NCBI GenBank assembly: GCA_002794775.1
Contig: NBAY01000006.1
Coordinates: forward strand, 62,001-126,000
DNA length: 64,000 nt
Source: Porodaedalea pini
Taxonomy: Eukaryota; Basidiomycota; Agaricomycetes; Hymenochaetales; Hymenochaetaceae
Reading direction: 5' to 3'
Shown here: positions 21,950 through 34,100 of the stretch, in pieces
Layout of the letters: every line of letters begins with the position of its first letter
Numbering within the stretch: position 1 is the stretch's first letter
Position numbers and translations under genes: made by a program
The notes under the pieces: generated by a model
What the model was told of the DNA's origin: nothing
Seen by the model: the letters and a program-made list of their open reading frames with translations, nothing else
Database searches by the model: none

Positions 21950-23517
21950 CTACTCTTCCTCTGTATCATAATCACTGTCTCCATCGCCTTGACTTTGTGC
22001 ACTTCCCGGAATAAGTGCATGACCTGGAATCGTTTCGACGACGAGCTGTGCACTGCCCCGCAGGCCGTCGATGCTCGAAAGAGGTGTAGATGCTGCCCAG
22101 CGCACTTCCCGACGCGGATATGCAAGTGCGAGCTTGAAGGACCAGTAATCTTCCGTTATGCCTGCTTCACCGGGAGCGAAACCCGCCGGAGGCGATGTTG
22201 GATCCTCGGCTGAAGGCAATTCTTTCGGGATAAGCTGGGCCGCAACGAAGACATACAAGGATGTCACTGAGTTCGACGGCGCAAAGTGACGGACTTGCAG
22301 ACGACCATCTGGAAAACGTACACCAACGCGAATGGCACCTTTGCCAGGCGTAGCTTCAGGTGAAAGCAACGAGCGACGCGCATAGCGGTACCACAGCAGC
22401 CGATTCGTCTCGCGCTCCTCTCTTTCCTCCTGTGCCTTCTGTCGCTCCGCTTCTTCGCGAGCGCGCGACATCTCCTGCATCTCTACCTCTTCTTGAGCGC
22501 GCTGCTCTTCTTCACGCTTTGCAGCCGCCCGTGCACGATCCGACTCCGCAGAGCGCGCGAACGCCGCGTCTTGCTCCTCCCGAAGACGCCGATGGGCAAC
22601 GCGCTCTGCATGTGCGGCGCGCAGCCGCGCAAGGAACGGCGTAACGCGCGGGAGCAATGAGTTCGTGAGATGCAGGCTGAGTACGCGGGGCGATGTTGGT
22701 CCGAGATCTGATGTGGGTAGCTCGGCATCAGTGGGTACAGAGGGGCCTTGGTGTCGAGACAGAATGGTGAGGACCGGAGAGTTCGATGAGCCGCGAGATC
22801 CACCGCGAGGTTGCACACCGAGGAAAGCGACGAAAGGATAGGTCGTAGCACCGAGCTTCTGTGAGGCTATGCACACGTAGAATGAGACGAAGGCGATGAA
22901 AGATTGAGCTACGTAGATAGTTACCTTGGGAGGCCTCGCAGTCTCTAACATCCCCTCCCCACACCAGAAATTCATTACTCTTCAGAATTTGGTTGAATTC
23001 TGGGTCGATAAGGGTCGTCCTATACGATCATAAGCCTTCCGGCTTGGAGTACCGACATGGTTGGGATACATCACACTCACTTCTTGAACTCGAGCACGTC
23101 TTCGTGTTCTTCGCTGACAATGACCACGCAAAGCAGCCGCGCCTCTCGTTGCGCCTCCCTGAGTACATTTTCGTAGCTTCCCAGATAGAATTCAGGTATT
23201 TGTGCGCGAAATGCACGCGTGCTTTCATTGCGTCGGCTCAGCGTGCTGGGACCGGGGCCCGCCTGTGCGTCTGCACCGCTCGCGGTCACGCCGAAGTCGG
23301 CCAGACGGCTCTCGCGAACAGCACCCGTCTCCTCTTCAAGAGCCCGAACCCAGCGATCCGCGACGCTCGCTGCATCACCGGCGACATGGCGCCTAGTGGT
23401 ACCGGGTAGCCACGTAGAGAAATAAAGGAAGAGGCGATGGATGGTCGTGAAGGATGTCGTGAGCGGGTACAGTAGGATGCGAACCAGCGAGCCTAGAAAT
23501 GCAGCTATAGAAGACAT
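21950..23517 (-). CDS. UAS-UBX domain protein, FAF2/UBXD8 (Ubx2/Ucp10)-like
   Basis: Exons 23517-23081, 23019-22925 and 22866-21950 give 482 aa. Near the N-terminus a hydrophobic hairpin-like segment (MSSIAAFLGSLVRILLYPLT) could insert into ER or lipid-droplet membrane, as in UBXD8. A thioredoxin-like UAS domain follows (about residues 100-220; FYLGSYENVLREAQREARLL, EFLVWGGDVRDCEASQ, ATTYPFVAFLG). Next is a long charged coiled coil (about 265-350, REEEQRAQEEVEMQEMSRA). A C-terminal UBX domain (about 365-460; IRVGVRFPDGRLQVRHF, W-x-F-x-L-A-Y-P-R-R) should bind the Cdc48/p97 AAA ATPase. The family acts in ER-associated degradation. The tail is acidic. It is divergent from the CWF19-like gene, with 152 bp between the ATGs. 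Confidence 0.87.
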
Positions 23518-23669
23518 TCTACTCGACGTTGAGTACTGTTTTGTCGTGAAAGAAGCGTGCTCGACGTTCGTGGAAAGGAACAGCTGTCGGTATAAAGGTG
23601 CAAGTCACCACGCTCCCGAGGCGCGTCTCAAACGCGTAGCGCGTGACAACTTCATTCACTTCTTCATTC
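23518..23669. promoter_or_regulatory. Short divergent promoter (UBX / CWF19-like)
   Basis: Only 152 bp separate the two divergent start codons, so both promoters must share this interval or overlap the coding ends. I see no clear TATA box. Confidence 0.5.
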
Positions 23670-26298
23670 ATGTCCTCTTCAACGTCGGCGACAGTAACGG
23701 CGCCGCTTAAAGTGTGAGCACCTTTTCTCTTTTCAGCTTGCATACACTGATGTAAAATACCATAGATTGACGGTAGGGCCTGCTGTCGGATTCATTCGAG
23801 AGCTGTTTGCAAAAGTCAAGGCCATCGACGCGAAGCATGGCAAATTCGAGCTTGTCTTATGCGTTGGAGATTTCTTTGGGCCAACGGATGGCGAGCATGC
23901 GTCAAAAGAAGTAGATGAGCTCTTGAAGGGCGAAATTGAAGGTGCATTAACGAATCAATGCGCGTGCATGCACGCATACTCATTAATGTGCAAACCGTGA
24001 AGTTCCTCTTTCATGCTATGTCATGCAAGGAGACAACCCCATTCCCCCAGCAGTTGTTCAGAAGTTCGCAGAGTCTGGAGGCGAAATATGCAAGAATCTG
24101 TTTCTGTTGAGTGAGGATATCCATGCACTCTGGCTGAAATGTCCTGAACAACCCCGCCAGGTAAATCGGGTCTCCTTACTACCTCACATGGTCTGCGATT
24201 AGCCTGCCTTGGGGGAGTATATGATGAGCAAGTATATTCCTCGACAGAGGCCCCTCTTGTAAGGTTTCTGCCCCCTTAACCTGAAAACAACTGAAAGCTA
24301 CCGCAGGGATTCTCAGACCCGTACTTCTCTTCCCAGACCGTGGACAAGCTGCTTTCCAACATAGCTACCACGTCATCTACCGCGGACACAAAGTCCTCAT
24401 CGCTCGCTGCACTCCTCAAGACTCCTACTTCATCGCATCTCGCGGATATCCTCATAAGCCAGGTCTGGCCGGCGTCTATAACCCGAGCCTCAAGTTCTGC
24501 ACCAAGTGCAAGCTATGGTGTAGCCGCAATAGATGATCTCGTGCGGCAAGCAAAGCCGAAATATCATTTTGCTGTTGGTATAGGCCATCCTCCTCAGTTC
24601 TGGGAGCGCGAGCCCTTCGTGTGGGCAGATGAGGACGGGAGAGTATCGCGGTTCGTCAGCCTTGGTGCGTTTGGCGGAAGCCATGGGACGGCAAAGAAAC
24701 CCAGAGTAAGATCCAGAATAGTCTGCCTTATTTTTGCGTTCGATGACTCACTTTTATTTCAGTGGTTCTATGCGTTCTCTATCACTCCTGCGTCCTCATC
24801 TGCAGCAGCGCAGGTTAAACCTACAAATGCGACCCCGAATCCATTTACCTCTGCGACGTTCTCTGGAGCATTATCTGCTAAGCGGCCAGTCGATATGGAT
24901 GAAGTTGATAATTTCATATTTGGTGCAATCCATCAGCCTGTAGTAAAAAAACCTCGACACGGTATGTCATTCCGAGGGTTTAATATTTTTCCTGCTGTTT
25001 ATGATGTCAGAAAAAGTCGAAGGTGGAAAACCTCCTCCAGGGTACAAGTGTCGGAGATGTGAATCAACTGAAGTAAGCTCTTAATTAAGTTCCCGTTGAC
25101 GTAGCTGACGGGTTGTCTCAGCATTTTATAAACGAGTGCCCAGAGCGTAGCAAGCCGCCAGAAGGCTATATCTGTAAAATATGCAATACTGTAAGCCTCT
25201 TCCTTTTATTTATCTGCTGCTTGTTTTAATGCACCTGTACAGCCCGGGCATCTTATTCGCGACTGTCCTGAAAAGAATGCGACAGGAGACACGGGAGGCC
25301 GAAAACCTCCACCTGGCTACGTTTGTCGAGCGTGTGCGAGCGAGGGCCATTTGATTCAGGATTGTCCTGTCGCTGCTCAGAGTCGGCGCGAACCGAGAGG
25401 TCGTGGTAGGGGACCTCCTCGAGAGATTGGACGTGAGTATCTGGGAAATCATTATCTAGCGTCAACTAAACTATAACTTCTTTGCAGCTGATGAGTGCTG
25501 GTTCTGTTTGTCAAATCCGAGCGTTGCGTGAGTTTTCTGTCTGCTTTCTGATGAGACAGTAGGCTCATAATAACTACAGAAAACACCTTCTCGTCTCTAT
25601 CGGATCAGAATGCTACGTCACATTGCCCAAGGGACAGATAATACCAACGGGCAATCGCGCTGACCCTGATATCTCAAAAATTCCTGGAGGCGGCCACGTT
25701 CTCGTCGTACCTATCACGCACTACCCAACGCTCTCAGCCATGCCGCCAGACCTCGCCGTACCGATCGTCGCCGAGCTTGAGCAGTACAAATCAGCATTAC
25801 GCGCATTGTACGCGAAGCACGGCTGTGGAACAGTCATATTTGAAGTCGGTATTCTGAGCGGACGTGGCGGACATGCTCATGTGCAAGTTGTACCTGTCCC
25901 ATCGAGCAAGCGTGATCGTGTAGAACAGGCGTTTGTGTCTGAAGGCAGGCTAGCAGGGATTACGTTTGAGGAGGATCCGGACGAGGCGCTTGGGGCCTGT
26001 GCTGGTGGGCGGGGGAACTACTTCCGTGTCGACTTGCCTGACGGCAAGAAGATGGTGCATCTGATCAAACAAGAGGTACCGTTTAGCATCCAATTTGGAA
26101 GGTGAGTTATTGTTTAGGGGGTTTAGTCTCTGAAACTGACCTTTGCCGTACTTTTCGTTCAGACAAGTGCTGTGCAGGGTTCTCGGTGTTCCCGATCGGC
26201 TTGACTGGAAGGCATGCGCCCAGACAGATGCAGAAGAGCGAGCAGACGCACAGGCGTTCAAGCAGGCATTCGCAGCTTTCGACACCATTCAGAGTTAA
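23670..26298 (+). CDS. CWF19-like protein (CWF19L1/Drn1 type) with three zinc knuckles
   Basis: Twelve predicted exons (23670-23713, 23766-23941, 24003-24110, 24161-24258, 24307-24705, 24763-24961, 25011-25072, 25122-25190, 25243-25432, 25488-25527, 25580-26101, 26163-26298) give 680 aa in frame throughout. The N-terminal metallophosphatase-like domain (VLTVGPAVGFIRELFAKVKA, LCVGDFFG, VMQGDNPIPP) is followed by PKYHFAVG and KKPRWFYAFSI as in human CWF19L1. Three CCHC knuckles follow (CRRCESTEHFINEC, CKICNTPGHLIRDC, CRACASEGHLIQDC), then the CwfJ C-terminal domain 1 (CWFCLSNPSVAKHLLVSIG, HVLVVPITHYP) and domain 2. The family associates with lariat debranching and the spliceosome in the nucleus. 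The knuckles, absent from the human protein as far as I recall, suggest extra RNA binding. Confidence 0.9.
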
Positions 26299-26574
26299 CC
26301 GTGTTCGTGTCGAATACACCTCACGTATAGTAATATCGACGTGTGCATTGATTAATATGGATATGTTGATATAATTTCAGTATAGTACACTTCAGTCCAT
26401 ATCCCTGCTCAGTGCCTATGCCCTCCAAAAGAGCACAGCATCATTTTTCTCCCGCATCCTTGTCGACTATCTATCAGAAGGCTGCCAATCTCTAAATGGC
26501 TTTCGATCTCATCATTCATACTTCTGTGAGCCCTCTTCTGATTATCTTGCCGGCGTGGACATTCTTTTACCTTG
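26299..26574. other. Intergenic, no gene seen
   Basis: This is the 3' flank of the CWF19-like gene up to the left edge of module copy B. No supported feature. Confidence 0.4.
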
Positions 26575-27158
26575 TAGCCTATTTAGCATTATGATGATAT
26601 TGTTGAGCATGGGATGCTTTGAAATTTGCGAGACGCAAGGAACCTATTTGAGAATAAGGTCGGCAGGCGTCATGCGTTAGTCTGCGTATTTTAGACACAG
26701 CAAGTAACAACAAGCGAAGGCTGAACGTAGAAGGGGATGTGGTTTGGTCGCTAGTTGAGGACGATAATTCAACAAAAAAAATCTGAGGTACTGACGACGC
26801 GCAATTACGCGCCTCCCTCACCAGTTACAATAAACTACATGTCCCAAGTCAGTGAATGAGAACAGGAAAAGATCGTATTATTCCACTTGAGTATCTTACA
26901 TGATCTCGCCGTCAGTCATAACGAAAGCACCTTGCGAGCTAAAATTACATTAATATTAATATTACAGATCGGAGGGACGCTCATACATATCGCCCACATC
27001 GACTTCAAAGCACACGCCCGTGACAAATTCCACCCCGTCAGAGGCAGGCCATCCAACCGTGGACGCGGTGTCCCTCTGGCTGGGTGAGGCGTCCCATGGG
27101 TATGGTCGCAGCGAACGCCACCTCGGAGTTCTTGAAACAAGATGTACACATATGCATA

Positions 27159-27928
27159 CAGTCCTGTGCAAAAGTTCTGTCACCCCCCTCTAAAACATGT
27201 AATTTGACAATTTTTCACTCAGTTCCTGACTGTTCTCTCTTCAAAAATTCATTTTTAAAACAGCCTTTGAGGGTGTACACAATATGCATGAGCTTTCAAA
27301 GAAATTGACCAGAGAGTTCTCTTTCTGTGAGACAGAAACTACCTGAGAGATTAACTTAAAAATGCTACTTTTTTGGCACTATATGCACTGTAGAAATCCA
27401 AGCTGTGACTTAGGCACCTTCAAACTTTTTGTATTTGTAGATATACTATTTCTTTTCATGATACAATTTTATGTGAGTTTTCCGGCTTCTCTGAAATGAG
27501 AAATAGTTGAATTTCTCCAAGACTCCCTGCTTTAAACTGAAATTTGGCCAAAAATGAGACACTTTGGATTGTAGAGACTATTCATCACTTTTGAGAAGCT
27601 TAAAAAATCTAATAAAATTGTATCATGAAAAGAAATAGTACAGTATATCTAAAAATACAAAAGTTTGAAGGTGCCTAAATCACAGCTTGGATTTCTACAG
27701 TGCATATAGTGCCAAAAAAGTAGCATAGTAAAGCTAATCTCTCAGGTTGTTTCTGCCTCACAGAAAGAGAACTATCTGGTCAATTCCATTGAAACTCATG
27801 CATGTTGTGTACACCCTCAAAGGCTGTTTTAAAAATGATTTTTTGTAGAGAGAACAATCAGGAACTGAGTGAAAAATTGTCAAATTACATGTTTTAGATG
27901 GGGGTGACAGAACTTTTACATGGTACTG
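27159..27928. mobile_element. Tc1/mariner-like foldback element (770 bp)
   Basis: Two arms of about 320 bp are imperfect reverse complements around a ~120-bp loop. The ends are CAGTCCTGTGCAAAAGTTC and, inverted, CAGTACCATGTAAAAGTTC, flanked by TA on both sides (27157-27158, 27929-27930). It has no transposase frame. It sits in intron 7 of the SDR pseudogene; the uninterrupted intron is seen in copy C. Confidence 0.85.
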
Positions 27929-28025
27929 TAAATAAACACTAAAGTAGAAGTGAGAGTAAGGAAAAGAGAACCTTTCTTTGCCGATGAATGTCAAGAGGAG
28001 CCGCGTATGTCCTGCGACAGGGCAG

Positions 28026-29744
28026 TGTTAGGGTTGGGCGAATATTCCAATTCTTTAACCACAAAGGTGTTGCCTTCTGGACGGTATGGTCCTCTGAGTG
28101 GTGTGTTACCGAGATGACTTTACTTATCTTCGACCGATCCCGTAACCAGCTTCTCCTTCGCTGCCCTTATCAGGTAAAACCTGAGGTTGGTATTGAAAGC
28201 ACTTAGTTACAGCAGATAGGGGAGGTAATGCCCTAGAGGGTCGAGAGATGTTTGGTTATGCTGCGATGTTGTCTAGGAGGCAAACTGCAAGGCTTGGCGT
28301 AGCCGAGATACACTCAACCAGACTGGGTTCTGTGGACAATGAGAGGAACCTTCTAAGTGTGGTGTAGCTGAGGGTCTACTCAATCAAAGTCAATCCTTAT
28401 TCAACTTGGGACAAATCCTCAACCCAGTATGGGGTGGACTCATTATTCAACCAAGGAGGATATTACACAGTGGTAGTTATAGATGTAGAGGTAGGGTAAG
28501 AAGTAGCAGTGTTCTGTAACCTGTGGAGGTCACTTTGAAAACCTTGAAAGCGATAGAGAATGGGGACCTGGGGTGCTAGCTACTCAGCCTTATATAGCCT
28601 ACTGAATTTCTAATTTCTTTACATTCTGTCCAACCAGATGCCCTTCTGTCTCCTTCCTATGTTTCAGGTGGCCGCAGCACTTGGCTGCTGCGGTGGGGAT
28701 GTATGCACATGTACTCCATCCAATGGTTTGCTTGCTTCTGCAACTTGGACTGTGGGTGTGAGTCACATGATGTCTGCACATGCACGCTGAAGTGCGAGCA
28801 GACTGATTTGGTAGTCGGGTTCCCACATTCTCCACATGCTTCGGTTTAATTAACTTCCTGCTTCTCCTGTGTGCTTCTATATCAGGGCTTTACTTCCCTG
28901 CTTCTCGAAGTGTCTTCCTCGGTTGTGGCACTGCATAGCCTATCGGGTGGCATTGCTGCGCTCAGGTGTTCATTCAACCATGTGGACCCATGGGTTATTC
29001 TTGGATCGCCATTCAGTGTCAGGTCCAGTCGGTGATAGGGCTGCTCCACCGAGACATGTCTCCATTGTAAATGGTGGGTCATGTACTCCTAGGGCTAGAG
29101 TGATCTTGAATGTACATCTCCCTGACATGTGCTCGAATTTGTATAGCATAATTGTGCCTTGATGCTTTATGTCCCTGAGGTATGCCCAGCAGTGCTTGAG
29201 TGCTGTTGTTATATGTATTGGTATGTCATTCCCTTGTACTGGACTCGGGGTAGGTATTCGTATCATCATCTTGCAGTTCCTGCATTCTTCATGTGGCTCC
29301 TTATTGTATTGGATCACTGTATCCCATTTGTAGTTCTCCATGCCACGTTCTTCTTTACTGATGTGGACTTTATATGTCTTGGCATCTCGATAGTAGATTG
29401 CCTGTCCTGTTTCAAAGTATGGGGATTGGCCTTCCCACTTGTGCGCTCGTAATATGACGTCCTGGTCCATTAGTCCTATTGTCTTTAGGAGTTCTGAGAC
29501 CTTCTGTGCTACATTCTGTAGTAGCATGCACTTTGTGCATTGGGGATTGACCTCTATAGGTTGTCCTTTGCTTTCTTGATGTTTGTATGCCATGTCACAA
29601 GGTGTGACAGTGTAGCGTGACTGTGACTGATGGATTTTTGCCTAGGCAAGTATCTGTCAAGGTCAGGTGACCACGGAATCACATGTATGATTGACGATGA
29701 TCTGCCTTGATCGACATTTCCGAATGTGTGAAAATTTCCTTTCA
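28026..29744. mobile_element. 1.7 kb TG...CA element with 5-bp target duplication (solo-LTR-like)
   Basis: The element starts TGTTAGGG and ends CCTTTCA, between two copies of ggcag (28021-28025 and 29745-29749), inside SDR exon 7. TG...CA ends and a 5-bp duplication point to retroviral-type integration, so a long solo LTR is the simplest reading. I see no direct terminal repeats inside it. A 207-codon open frame on the minus strand (29593-28970) contains CTKCMLLQNV and ECRNCKMM but no domain I recognise. Confidence 0.65.
28970..29593 (-). CDS. Unrecognised 207-aa open frame inside the 1.7 kb element
   Basis: I do not recognise this protein. It starts MAYKHQESKGQPIEVNPQ and contains two C-x2-C pairs about 85 residues apart (CTKC, CRNC). 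It ends just inside the element. It may be a chance frame in an LTR. No counterpart is seen elsewhere in the window. Confidence 0.3.
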   Translation of the reverse strand: MAYKHQESKGQPIEVNPQCTKCMLLQNVAQKVSELLKTIGLMDQDVILRAHKWEGQSPYFETGQAIYYRDAKTYKVHISKEERGMENYKWDTVIQYNKEPHEECRNCKMMIRIPTPSPVQGNDIPIHITTALKHCWAYLRDIKHQGTIMLYKFEHMSGRCTFKITLALGVHDPPFTMETCLGGAALSPTGPDTEWRSKNNPWVHMVE

Positions 29745-30739
29745 GGCAGACTGCATTCACACTATTCAACAGCGAGACTCTTCATCATGCCGTTGACTAC
29801 TGCTTTTGAGGCATCTGAAAATGAAGAAATGACAAAGGTGAAGTCAACTAGGTATGTTGGGCTTCACCGCATGTAGGCCATATCTAGTGGCACCCGTCCA
29901 GGCGCTGCAAGTGTGTCTAGTGTGATATGGAGTCAGGTACAGATTAGATAGCCTGTAAGAAGCTGTAGATAGATCAAAATAGAAAGTCTGGGCTTACCTG
30001 GATTTGTGTGAGACTAGACTCCCTAAAGTGAGACATAAGCAGATCAGAAAATAAGCTCTAGACTTACCTGGCATAAGCCGAGTGCAGATTGTCTAGAAAT
30101 GGCTTATCAGTAGATAATACTAGGTAATCTAAGTTTATCTATCAAGCCTCGGGTCAGATGATCTAGCTGGGACCTGAGCCCTGACAGGATCTGTCGATAC
30201 GTGGTTGTGTGTGCCTGCCACGGTGCACACAAATCGGACGTGCATATACTTACTCTCTACAGCTGCGTTGCGTCTGCCAATGCCAAAGGTAAGTGAAAAT
30301 AACCAATGTATTACTGTACAGAACTGATTTTTACTTACAGCAAGTCAGAAACGAGCGCCAGTGCGACTGCGCACTGTGCGTCAACGAGTCTGGCGATGTG
30401 CAAGGCGCAGTCGTCTCGTACTTGACCTGGTGTTCTCACCAAAAATGAAGGCGTATCATGTCCACCAATAAACAATCCCTTCTGAGGCTACCAACAGTGT
30501 TTGCTTGAGAGATAGCAAGGCCATACTCTCAGGAGCTTCACACTGCGTCTGGCAGTTCTAGTGCAGGCGAGGTCGAGTGGTGGGCCATGGAGAATGAGCT
30601 TGCAGATGTCGAATAGGACGAGGTGGCTTTAGAAGCGGAGAACAACAAAGGCAATCTTTACAATGAAGATGTCTTTTTTGATGCTGGAGGTGACTATAGG
30701 ACTGCTATGGATATTGACAATGTAGAAAATGCAACAAAC

Positions 30740-31186
30740 TGTCAGCGACGGACTACGGGTACGCAAATGGTAGCCGGGTCGCGCGGAACTCAGTCAGAGG
30801 AGGAGGGAGACAAGAGAGAGAGCAGTGAGCCAGGGGGAACTGACACAGCGCGGAGATAAGGAATAGCTTCTGGACGTAGCCAGGTAGAATTGACCAGGTC
30901 GAAACTAGGGGATAAGTACAGGAGGACTACCTACTTATATACCCTTCAGCGGCTGTGCACGGACCAGGGAATTAACTACTACATAAGGATAGATGATAGA
31001 ACGTTGTGGAACTTCATAGAATAATGAAATCATAGGATCGGTCAGCGAGTAAGGATAGTGTGAGAAGGAGCGTAATGAATAATGAGTAAGCAGGAATAAG
31101 TGTGATTAGTGATGGATGGATAAGATATGATAAGATAAGATAAGAGAAAATGATAAGATAAGATAATTTAAAAAGTGTCCATGACA
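30740..31186 (-). repeat. gypsy 3' LTR
   Basis: 447 bp, TG...CA. The polypurine tract lies just inside. It contains a copy of the 11-nt self-priming sequence at 30896-30906. Confidence 0.93.
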
Positions 31187-31198
31187 TGACCCTCCCCT

Positions 31199-34100
31199 TC
31201 AAGGCGAGCGTCCCGATCGCCCTTGTTCCCTACCCTGGAACTTACCGGCCCACCACTGTGCCACTCCTTTCTGTCTCTCAGGCTCCGTCATTTCAAATAC
31301 GGGTCGGAACTTCAGCTGCGACATCTCTAGGGTGTTGAGGGCGCGAGGAGCACTGGGAGTTGATTTATGAAATTCGTCAATGGCCTCTTGAGAGTTCGTC
31401 AAATTCTCAATTGGCTCCCAGGTGCGTTCTTCGTTCGGATACCCTTTCCAATGTACGAGGTATTTGAGCTTCCCTCGCACAAGTTTGGAGTCGACAACCT
31501 TTTCGACCTCATATTCCGGCACATCGTCAATGATTTCAGGCGGGGGTGGAAGATCCTGCTTTTGCGACGTATACTGTGGCTCGTGGTATGGGGAGAGGAG
31601 CACTTCATTGAAAACTGGATAGACTTTTTTCCATGTACGTGGAAGTTTAAGTCTATATGCTGACGTGCCGATTTTCTTTTCGACAATGAAAGGCCCATAA
31701 CGTTTATCTCCCAGCTTCTTCATAGGACGATCTGTCTTTAAGTGAGTTCCTTCGAGCATGACCTTTTCCCCAGGTTTATACTCGATGGATTCTCCCTTCG
31801 TCCTGTCATAGAAGCGCTTCATGGTTTCGGCCGCATGCTTTAATGCCGATTCGGTTTCCTCCCTGATCTTGGCCATCCGGTCGGCAAACTGCTTAGCAGA
31901 CTCATTGGTCGATTCGCGTCTAGGATTCGTGCCCTTATATGGGTGTCTCCCATGGTTGACGAAAAAGGGTGACGCTCCTGTCGACGTTTGTTCTTTGTCG
32001 TTGTACGCGAATTCCGCTAGCGCAAGCCATTCCGCCCAGTCCGACTGATGGTGGTTAACAAAGAGACGAAGGTACTGTTCAATCTCTTGGTTTATCCGTT
32101 CTGTCTGACCATCTGTCTGTGGGTGATATGCCGTTGACGGGTTTCCCTCGATGCCCAGTAACCGGTATAGTTCGTTCATGAATTTGGACTCGAACTGTGA
32201 TCCTCTGTCATGAATAAACTTGCGCGGTATGCCGTGTAGCCTGAAGACATGATCCCGGTAGAGCCTCGCCATTCCTTCCGACGTTATGCTCACTGAGGTA
32301 GGGATCGCATGCACCTGTTTACTGAACCTGTCAACGAAGACACAGATTGCGTTATGCCCATTGGACTCGGGTAGTTCGCCGATCAGGTCTGCTGTGACGA
32401 TTTCCCAAGGACCTTTCGGGATCTCGTTTGGGTTCAGAGGATTGTGCGGTTTCGCTCTGTGTGCCTTCGTACGTTGGCACGCATCACATCCCTCGACATA
32501 CATTCGAACATCTCGTTGGATTCCCGGCCACCAGTAGTTGCGTGTGATCAACTCATGGGTCTTGTAGCGTCCTGGGTGTCCTGCGAGCGTGCTGTCGTGA
32601 TGGTTTCGAATGATGTCTTCTCGGAGTTTGTGGTCTTTCGGCACGTAGATCCTGCCCTTCCACATCAACAACCCTTCTTCTTCCTCCCACTCTCGTTCCT
32701 TCCGCTCTAACGCCTTCACAACTGCTCTGTCCCTGTTGTTTCGTACCCTTTTAATTCGTTTAACGAAGTCTGCATCCAGCGCTTCTAGCAGTGTTTCGTT
32801 TACAAATAAGTCCGGCTTGAGCAAAACAATGTCGATATTGTCGTTCTCCCCCCTCTCATGATCCGCTCGTCTCGAGAGGAGGTCAGCCTTAGTCATCAGG
32901 GCACCTGGTTTATGGAACAGTTTGAAGTCGTAGTCCGCTAACTCCTGTAGCCATCTCGCTTGTCGGTGGTTAATCTTCTGGGGTTTTCGGAAATACTGGA
33001 GGTTGAGGTGATCCGACCAGATTTCGAAGGTTTGCGTTGCCCCTAGAAGATATTGTCGCCAGTCATCCAGTGCGCACATGATCGCGAACATCTCTTTGTC
33101 ATAGATTTCGTAATTGCGCTCTGCTTGGCTAAGCGCTTGCGATCGGTATGCGATTGGATGCCACTTTCCGTCAACGAATTGGGACAGAATGGCGCCGTTA
33201 GCGAAATGCGACGAATCAGCCTCCACCCGAAATTGACCGTCATCAGTAGGCACTGTGAGTACAGGTTCTTCACAGAGCTTCTGTTTCAGACGTTCAAAGG
33301 CCTCCTGTTGCTCCACCTCCCACTTCCACTCTACATCTCCGGTCAATGCTGTCAAGGGCTTCGCATAGTGACTGAATGCTAGGATGAAGCGGCGGTAATA
33401 GTTGCAGAACCCAAGGAAAGACTGTAGTTCTTTCTTGTTCTTAGGCACTGGCCAATCTTTTACACCCGCCACTTTGGCTGGATCCATGCGAATCTGTCCG
33501 TTGCCGAGGATATGCCCAAGATAGTTCACGGTCTCTTGAGCGAAGCTGCACTTTTCTGGCTTTAAGAACAACTTGTTTGCTCGCAACACTTCCAGGACTT
33601 GTCGGACGAGTTTGTCATGATGTTCGCGAGTTCGTGCGAAGATCAAGATGTCGTCCATGTAGACTATGACGTGTCCATCATTGACGAGTTCTCGGAAGAT
33701 CTCGTTCATGAATCCTTGGAAGGTTGCCGGTGAGTTTGTGAGACCGAAAAACATGACCGTTGGTTCGAATAGACCGCGGTTTGTCCTGAAGGCGGCTTTA
33801 TGCTCGTCGCCCTCTCGAATCCGAATGTTATTGTAACCCCAACGTATGTCAAGCTTCGTGAAGAATTTCGCCTGTTTCGTTTTGTCAATGAGCTCTTGGA
33901 TTAGAGGTAACGGGTATTTGTTCTTAACCGTCATCTCGTTGAGCCGGCGATAGTCCTGTACGGGGCGAAGCTTGCCATCCTTCTTTTTTATGAAGAAGAA
34001 GGGGGATGCCATCTCAGATTGAGAGTTACGAATACGGCCAGTTCTCAAGTTTTCGGTGAGGAATTCGTCCAGTGCCACTTGTTCGGATGGGCTGAGCGGG

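Larger units (their letters stand above)
26985..29861 (-). pseudogene. SDR pseudogene, 3' half (copy B, exons 7-8)
   Basis: Exon 8 sequence (about 26985-27137) reads NSEVAFAATIPMGRLTQPE, then loses frame. Exon 7 is cut in two by the 1.7 kb insertion at 28026-29744, and intron 7 holds the foldback element. Compared with the intact gene at 55837-57072 it also carries many substitutions. The 5' half is at 43485-44320. Confidence 0.85.

Noticed and set aside
24111..24160. Open reading stretch SEDIHALWLKCPEQPRQ in the CWF19-like gene
   Set aside because: Treating it as an intron gives NLFLLSKSGLLTTSHGLRLACLGGVYDEQ, which keeps the family pattern and frame. The readthrough version ends in a stop.
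31100..31170. Short aagataagat repeats as a microsatellite or CRISPR-like array
   Set aside because: They are part of the gypsy LTR and occur at the equivalent place in both LTRs.
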